Shown: piece after piece, positions 6,807 through 10,222 of the stretch | Position numbering within the stretch: the stretch's first letter is position 1 | How the letters are laid out: the number at the start of each line of letters is the position of its first letter | Assembly: GCA_017560285.1 (NCBI GenBank) | Contig: JAFYOG010000125.1 | Coordinates: forward strand, 1-10,222 | DNA from: Clostridia bacterium | GTDB lineage: Bacteria; Bacillota; Clostridia; Oscillospirales; CAG-382 | Reading direction: 5' to 3' | Length of the DNA stretch: 10,222 nucleotides | Program-made: the position numbers and the translations under genes | Notes under the pieces: model-generated | Database searches by the model: none | What the model was told of the DNA's origin: nothing | The model's input: only the letters and a program-made list of their open reading frames with translations

Positions 6807-7415
6807 CTAAAACCCTAAGCCTTCGTTAATTAAAATAATCTCGTAATCCACACCCGTGGGCTTTTCCCAAAATACGCTTAAATTACGGCATATACGCTCG
6901 CTGCTGTTGCAATCGTAGCATTTGTCTGCCTTTATTGCGCAGGGCGTTTTGCGGTTAAGCCGCTTTGCGTTAAGGGGCGCGGCAATATTGCGGGCGCGGT
7001 AAACGGCGCCGTCAAGGTCGGGTGCAAGCTTGTTTGCGCCAATAACCAAATAAACCTTTTTGGGGCCAAAGGTCATTGCGGCAACGCGGTTGCCCGTGTT
7101 GTCTATGTTAACTATTTCGCCCTTTAACGAAATTCCGTTAACCGAGCTTACGTATATTTCGCTCTGCGCGGCGGCAAGCCTTGCTTGGGCAACCGTCATT
7201 TCGGCGGGCTTTCTGTCGTGCCAAACCACGGTGTTGTGGGTGCAAAGCAGGTCGTAAAGCCCCATTTGGTTAACGGTGGCAGAGCCGCCTATTCCCACGG
7301 TCTTGCCGTCTATTTGACCGTTCATATAAGCCGCCGCTTCTTCCTTGCTTTCAAAAACCGAAACAGCGTAACCCTTTTTCTCTAAATTTGCCTTTAATTC
7401 TATAAGCTTTTCCAT
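6807..7415 (-). CDS. LUD-domain protein (LutC/YkgG-like, DUF162)
   Basis: A 202-residue LUD-domain protein. The fold is shared with LutC and the C-terminal part of LutB of lactate oxidation, but stand-alone clostridial members have no established function. Seen: the glycine-rich GIGGSATVNQMGLYD (41-55), VSSVNGISLKGEIVNIDNTGNRVAAM (90-115, the conserved core), GANKLAPDLDGAVYRARNIAAP, and a C-terminal cysteine cluster, C159, C166, C169 and C176, in the context PCAIKADKCYDCNSSERIC. It ends with the family-typical LINEGLGF. I start at ATG 7415, which has AAAGGTGA at 5 nt. An in-frame extension to 7457 adds 14 unlike residues and has no ribosome site. No lutA or lutB is adjacent; the partner is the sugar kinase immediately downstream. 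The cysteines may bind metal (inference). Confidence 0.88.
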   Translation of the reverse strand: MEKLIELKANLEKKGYAVSVFESKEEAAAYMNGQIDGKTVGIGGSATVNQMGLYDLLCTHNTVVWHDRKPAEMTVAQARLAAAQSEIYVSSVNGISLKGEIVNIDNTGNRVAAMTFGPKKVYLVIGANKLAPDLDGAVYRARNIAAPLNAKRLNRKTPCAIKADKCYDCNSSERICRNLSVFWEKPTGVDYEIILINEGLGF

Positions 7416-7445
7416 TAAATTCACCTTTGTCTTATTTATACAATA

Positions 7446-7474
7446 ACTATAACACAAAATTATAAAAAATACAA
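7446..7474 (-). promoter_or_regulatory. promoter of the LUD-kinase operon
   Basis: On the minus strand TTGTAT (7474-7469), a 17-bp spacer and TATAGT (7451-7446) form a fair sigma-A promoter. It lies about 18 bp before the AAAGGTGA ribosome site of the LUD gene and just after the terminator of the upstream gene. Confidence 0.55.
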
Positions 7475-7480
7475 TAACGC

Positions 7481-7509
7481 AAAAAAGGCAACCTAAGGTC
7501 GCCTTTTTT
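7481..7509 (-). terminator. terminator of the spoIVB-like gene
   Basis: GGC (7487-7489) with GCC (7501-7503) and ACC (7491-7493) with GGT (7497-7499) form a stem interrupted by one A-C mismatch, with a three-base loop. It is flanked by six A and six T, which extend the pairing and provide the U-tract on the minus strand. It begins 4 bp after the stop of the protease gene. Confidence 0.75.
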
Positions 7510-7513
7510 CTTT

Positions 7514-8575
7514 TTATGCCGCCACTTTGAAATAGGTTTGTTGGTCGTCTACGTCATAAGCGGTGTTAAGCATATTTTCTATAAAAATGCCGTATCCGCG
7601 GGTCGGGTCGTTTACAAGAACGTGGGTAACGGCGCCAACAAGCTTGCCGTTCTGAATAATAGGGCTTCCGCTCATACCCTGAACTATTCCGCCGGTTTGG
7701 TCCAAAAGACTTTTATCGGTAACGTGCACCAAAAAGTTCTTTGTACTGCCCGATTTAGCGTAAATTTCCTCTATTTCTATTTCGTATTTTGTTGTTTCGC
7801 ACCCCGAAAGGGTTGTTAAAATATGGGCCTTGCCCTCTTTTAGCTGCCCTTTGTCGCCAACGGGGACAGCCTCTTGGCAATTATCGGGCAGTGTAAAAAA
7901 TCTGCCGAACACGCCCTGCTGGGTGTTATCCCAAAGCTCGCCTACGGCAACGGTACCGAACTTTCCCTTAAGCTCGCCGGGGTAATTTTTGTAGCTTTTG
8001 GTAATACCGTTAATATCTACCTCTACCACCGTGCCCTTTGCCAAGGGCAAAAGCAAGCCGGTTTCGCTATCATAAATTCCGTGCCCCAATCCACCGAAAT
8101 CTTGGGTGTTGGGCTCTATATAGGTTACCGTGCCAATGCCTGCAACAGAATCCTTTACCAGAATACCAATGCGGTATTTTCCGCTTGCCAAATCCCGCGC
8201 GGGCTTAACCTTAACCGTTTGCTCCTTTTCGTTACGCAAATAGGCAACCATAATCTCTTTGCCGCCGCAGCCTTCTATTATAGAAACAAGCTCTTTTGCA
8301 GATTTAAAAGCCTTGCCGCCTGCTCTTATAACAATATCGCCCGACCGCAGCCCCGCCGTTTTTGCGGGGGATTCAATGCCGTTTGCGGTTTCTACACCCG
8401 TGGTGCCCAAAACTATTGCCCCTTCGGTAAAGAATTTTACGCCGAAAGCCATACCGCCGGGAATAAGCCTTGTAACCGATTCCTCGGTGGTTTCCGGCAG
8501 TGCCTGTGCCGATGGCACCCCAACCGAAAACACCGTTAACAGGGCGCAAAAAAATGCAATCACCTTTGTTTTCAT
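7514..8575 (-). CDS. spoIVB: SpoIVB peptidase (PDZ plus S55 serine protease)
   Basis: In Bacillus, SpoIVB is secreted from the forespore during sporulation and cleaves SpoIVFA, which triggers pro-sigma-K processing in the mother cell. The 353 residues are shorter than the roughly 425 of B. subtilis, mainly at the N terminus. Seen: a signal or anchor segment (5-20) followed by an AQA signal-peptidase-like site ending near 25, a PDZ domain (about 40-125), then an S55 domain with GLGHGIYD (His165), HVTDKSLLDQTGG (Asp287) and GIVQGMSGSPI (Ser302). These match the SpoIVB triad; the Asp-to-Ser distance of 15 is the same as in B. subtilis. The end, GAVTHVLVNDPTRGYGIFIENML, is also typical. I start at ATG 8575 (AGGA at 8 nt) over the in-frame TTG at 8578. 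It stands alone, behind a sigma-G-like promoter. Confidence 0.95.
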   Translation of the reverse strand: MKTKVIAFFCALLTVFSVGVPSAQALPETTEESVTRLIPGGMAFGVKFFTEGAIVLGTTGVETANGIESPAKTAGLRSGDIVIRAGGKAFKSAKELVSIIEGCGGKEIMVAYLRNEKEQTVKVKPARDLASGKYRIGILVKDSVAGIGTVTYIEPNTQDFGGLGHGIYDSETGLLLPLAKGTVVEVDINGITKSYKNYPGELKGKFGTVAVGELWDNTQQGVFGRFFTLPDNCQEAVPVGDKGQLKEGKAHILTTLSGCETTKYEIEIEEIYAKSGSTKNFLVHVTDKSLLDQTGGIVQGMSGSPIIQNGKLVGAVTHVLVNDPTRGYGIFIENMLNTAYDVDDQQTYFKVAA

Positions 8576-8615
8576 CAAATGCTTCCTATCCTGTTTTTTA
8601 ATTTTGCACCAAGTT

Positions 8616-8644
8616 TAATATGCGTAAAAAGCATTTTTATATGT
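8616..8644 (-). promoter_or_regulatory. candidate sigma-G (or sigma-F) promoter of spoIVB
   Basis: On the minus strand ACATA (8644-8640), a 17-bp spacer and CATATTA (8622-8616) resemble the forespore promoter pattern (-35 GnATA, -10 CATnnTA). They lie about 30 bp before the ribosome site. B. subtilis spoIVB is known to be read by sigma-F and sigma-G. I see no good sigma-A promoter here. Assignment rests on short motifs. Confidence 0.45.
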
Positions 8645-8660
8645 AAGGCAAAAACAAGAA

Positions 8661-8688
8661 AAAAAGCTGCCCGCAAAGACAGCTTTTT
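8661..8688 (-). terminator. terminator of the DtxR-family gene
   Basis: AAAAAGCTG (8661-8669) pairs with CAGCTTTTT (8680-8688). On the minus strand GCTGTC and GGCAGC form a 6-bp core (one G-U) with a six-base loop, extended by A/T pairs and ending in seven T. It begins about 10 bp after the regulator's stop codon. It may also work in the plus direction, but no plus-strand gene lies beside it. Confidence 0.8.
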
Positions 8689-8697
8689 GTTTTATAT

Positions 8698-9057
8698 TTA
8701 ATTTAAAGAATTTTTAATTGCATTAAAGGTTTGGTCGCTTATAATATGCTCTATTTTGCAGGCGTCTTCATCGGCAATTTCGTCGGCAACACCTATTTTT
8801 ACCAAAAAATCCTTCAAAACAGTGTGCCGTTCGTAAATCTTTTCGGCAACTAATCTGCCGCTTTCGGTAAGAACAAGCCCGCCGTCTGCCTGACAATCTA
8901 TATAACCGCCCTGCTTTAGCAAGCCCACCGCGCGGGAAACGCTGGGCTTGGAAACGCTTCTGTATTCGCAAATATCAATAGCGCGCACAATAGGCAGCTT
9001 TTTTTCAAGCACGTATATGGTTTCCAAATACATTTCGCCGGATTCCTGCAACCGCAT
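8698..9057 (-). CDS. DtxR/MntR-family metal-dependent transcriptional regulator, short form
   Basis: A 119-residue repressor of the DtxR family: winged HTH (about 1-65; recognition region VSKPSVSRAVGLLKQGGYI, wing GGLVLTESGR) and the helical metal-binding and dimerisation domain (about 66-119). It has no C-terminal SH3/FeoA-like domain, as in MntR and many clostridial relatives. Ligand positions by motif alignment are Met9 in SGEMYLETIY, His78 in ERHTVL, and Cys100, Glu103 and His104 in DACKIEH. Met and Cys are the DtxR/IdeR (Fe2+) choice; MntR has Asp and Glu there. This predicts iron sensing. The ATG at 9057 follows AAGGAAGTGA. The gene has its own promoter, and a palindrome covers its -10, suggesting autoregulation. 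No feoAB or metal transporter is adjacent in the window. Confidence 0.92.
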   Translation of the reverse strand: MRLQESGEMYLETIYVLEKKLPIVRAIDICEYRSVSKPSVSRAVGLLKQGGYIDCQADGGLVLTESGRLVAEKIYERHTVLKDFLVKIGVADEIADEDACKIEHIISDQTFNAIKNSLN

Positions 9058-9078
9058 TTCTTCACTTCCTTACCTTTT

Positions 9079-9102
9079 GGTTGTAATTATAATAACACAA
9101 CC
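9079..9102. promoter_or_regulatory. candidate operator over the DtxR-family promoter
   Basis: GGTTGT (9079-9084), twelve bases, ACAACC (9097-9102): perfect 6-bp arms in a 24-bp imperfect palindrome. It spans the -10 of the regulator's promoter. Its size suits a dimer or pair of dimers of a DtxR-family protein, but the sequence does not obviously match the published DtxR or MntR boxes. Confidence 0.45.
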
Positions 9103-9117
9103 GCAAAAATAAATCAA
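9089..9117 (-). promoter_or_regulatory. promoter of the DtxR-family gene
   Basis: On the minus strand TTGATT (9117-9112), a 17-bp spacer and TATTAT (9094-9089) are suitably placed. A perfect TATAAT (9091-9086) overlaps, with a longer 20-bp spacer. The promoter lies between the regulator and the stop of the upstream membrane-protein gene, for which I see no terminator, so readthrough into the regulator is also possible. Confidence 0.55.
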
Positions 9118-9120
9118 GTG

Positions 9121-9561
9121 CTATCTACGCTTCATAATCTTCTTCATACTGCGTTTTCTTCCGCCGCTTATTTTTGTAACCGCATAGCCCCCTGCCAATG
9201 CCATTAAAAACACGGTAATAACCACCGTTAAAAATCCAAAAAAGTTAAAACCGCCGTTTATTAAAAGCGAAATTCCTATTAAAGGCAAAACCACAACTGC
9301 GGCGGCAATTAATGCGGCAACAAGCTCGTTTCCCTTGGTAACGCTTGCCGCTATTGCACCTGCGGCGGCACCGCCCATACCCACGCAAAAAACAACCAGC
9401 GGGGTAATATACGCCTTCGGGTCGGCACTGCTAATAAGCATTGCAGGCAAAATAAGCAAAAGGGCAACAATAACCAACAGCCCTATTCCTCCGCTTATAA
9501 GCCCGTTAAGCCATATGCTTCTTTGGTTTACCTTTGGGGCTTTCTTTTTGGCTCGTTCCAT
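9121..9561 (-). CDS. TIGR04086/DUF3792-like four-helix membrane protein
   Basis: A 146-residue integral membrane protein of unknown function. It has a basic N terminus (MERAKKKAPKVNQR), four hydrophobic helices (about 17-43, 52-73, 79-101 and 106-128) and a strongly basic C-terminal tail (GGRKRSMKKIMKRR), so both ends are predicted cytoplasmic. Small glycine- and alanine-rich helices such as GMGGAAAGAIAASVTKGNE, with the conserved-looking KGNE after helix 2, are typical of the TIGR04086 (YrzE-like) family of Firmicutes. The family call is from general resemblance. The ribosome site is the GGATGGGAAG region, about 8 nt before the ATG. It lies 52 bp after the PRK06851-like gene, with only a weak AT-rich inverted repeat (9599-9606 with 9625-9632) between, so the two may be co-transcribed. 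Confidence 0.75.
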   Translation of the reverse strand: MERAKKKAPKVNQRSIWLNGLISGGIGLLVIVALLLILPAMLISSADPKAYITPLVVFCVGMGGAAAGAIAASVTKGNELVAALIAAAVVVLPLIGISLLINGGFNFFGFLTVVITVFLMALAGGYAVTKISGGRKRSMKKIMKRR

Positions 9562-9613
9562 ATATATCTTCCCATCCTTTCGGTTAATATATATGCAAAA
9601 ACCAAAATAATTA

Positions 9614-10222
9614 TTACCCCAAAATTTGGTTTATAAGCTTTTCGGAATATAAATTCAGGCTTTCAAAATCCATCGCCTTAATATATATTTCCTCTATCTC
9701 GTTATGCGTTTTCCTTGCTTCAAAAAGCTCGGATTGCGCCTCTGCGGCAAGGCTTTCGTATAGCGAAGAAAGCCCGCTTGTGCGGTTTTTAACCAACGCA
9801 AGCTCTTGCTTTTCGTAAAACCGTTGGCAGGAAATATTGTGGCTTTCCGTTGCCTTTTTGCAAAGCTTTAAACCGCTTACGGATAAAGCGGTTTTCGTTT
9901 TGGGGAAATATACCGCCTGTGCAAGCTCTGTGTTTACGGGGTGGCAAAAAACAACCGCCTCGTCCCCCAGCTCGCTGGATAATTGCGCTACGGCGGTAAC
10001 AAGTTGCAACCCGCACCCGCCGTTAACGGTATAAAGGGCAGAAAGGTTATCAAAAACGCAAACGTCCTCTAACCCGTTATAAGTAAATGCGGTTGCAAAG
10101 CAATGCTTTATTACGCCTTTTTGCCCTTTAAGCTTTTCGTAAAGCTTAAAAACAAAGCTGTCAAGCTTTTTCTGCTTTATGCATTTGCCGTTAATTTCTA
10201 TCAAAAGCTCGGCAATATTACC
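9614..10222 (-). CDS. PRK06851-like P-loop ATPase, C-terminal half, degenerate Walker A (5' end outside window)
   Basis: The frame is open from the window edge to TAA at 9614-9616, 202 residues. A TTG at 10204 could serve as a start, but coding sense continues upstream, so I treat it as 5'-partial. The shape fits the second half of the PRK06851 family, clostridial proteins of about 360 residues with two P-loop-like halves and no settled function. Seen: KHCFATAFTYNGLED, a strand VVFCHPVNTE where the family has an HC...DPDS-like motif, PKTKTALSVSG (cf. PELGVAI), and the characteristic helical end FEARKTHNEIEEIYIKAMDFESLNL. Where relatives have KGxPGTGKSTL, this protein reads VNGGCGLQLV (about 10027-9998), lacking the Lys-Ser/Thr pair. 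This half probably does not hydrolyse ATP. Family assignment is from memory of the motifs. Confidence 0.65.
   Translation of the reverse strand, partial: GNIAELLIEINGKCIKQKKLDSFVFKLYEKLKGQKGVIKHCFATAFTYNGLEDVCVFDNLSALYTVNGGCGLQLVTAVAQLSSELGDEAVVFCHPVNTELAQAVYFPKTKTALSVSGLKLCKKATESHNISCQRFYEKQELALVKNRTSGLSSLYESLAAEAQSELFEARKTHNEIEEIYIKAMDFESLNLYSEKLINQILG

Noticed and set aside
7416..7457. 14-residue N-terminal extension of the LUD protein (MCYSYCINKTKVNL)
   Set aside because: It covers the AAAGGTGA ribosome site and the promoter region, and the residues are unlike the family start.
7874..8539. Long plus-strand open frame (221 codons) opposite spoIVB
   Set aside because: The minus strand encodes an unmistakable SpoIVB; the plus frame has no ribosome site and its composition is that of an antisense shadow.
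9599..9632. AT-rich inverted repeat (AAACCAAA with TTTGGTTT) as a terminator for the right-edge gene
   Set aside because: The stem is weak, the loop is 18 nt, it spans the stop codon, and no clean U-tract follows. Too weak for a separate terminator call.

Overview
The window looks like chromosomal DNA from a low-to-moderate-GC, spore-forming Firmicute, most likely a member of the Clostridia. The reasons are near-consensus sigma-A promoters (TTGACA-N17-TATAAT type), strong AGGAGG-like ribosome sites, U-tract terminators, a SpoIVB-type sporulation protease, and protein families typical of Clostridia. Placement below class is inference. I see no mobile element, CRISPR array, tRNA or rRNA.

Layout. 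Bases 1-645 (minus) hold most of uracil-DNA glycosylase (ung), with a GTG start and the 3' end cut off by the window edge. A 270-bp divergent region follows, with back-to-back promoters and a structured leader carrying a 28-codon upstream ORF. It leads into an operon (plus, 916-4464) of the Mg2+ transporter mgtE and a GH36 alpha-galactosidase, ended by a bidirectional terminator. At 4511-5905 lies a divergent pair: a zinc-ribbon membrane protein (minus) and a small XRE/Cro-type repressor (plus). The 102 bp between them carry two matching inverted repeats placed over the promoters, which suggests a self-contained regulatory module.

From 5941 to the right edge all genes are on the minus strand. 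They form several transcription units, read right to left: the C-terminal half of a PRK06851-like P-loop protein with a decayed Walker A; a four-helix TIGR04086-type membrane protein; a short DtxR-family metal regulator with its own promoter and a palindrome over the -10; SpoIVB peptidase behind a sigma-G-like promoter; and a LUD-domain protein with a PfkB sugar kinase (probably fructokinase) two bases downstream of it.

The genes do not form one pathway. The items most worth following up are the mgtE leader (candidate cis-regulatory RNA or leader peptide), the XRE/zinc-ribbon operator pair, the predicted Fe-type ligand set of the short DtxR protein, and the degenerate Walker A of the right-edge ATPase.
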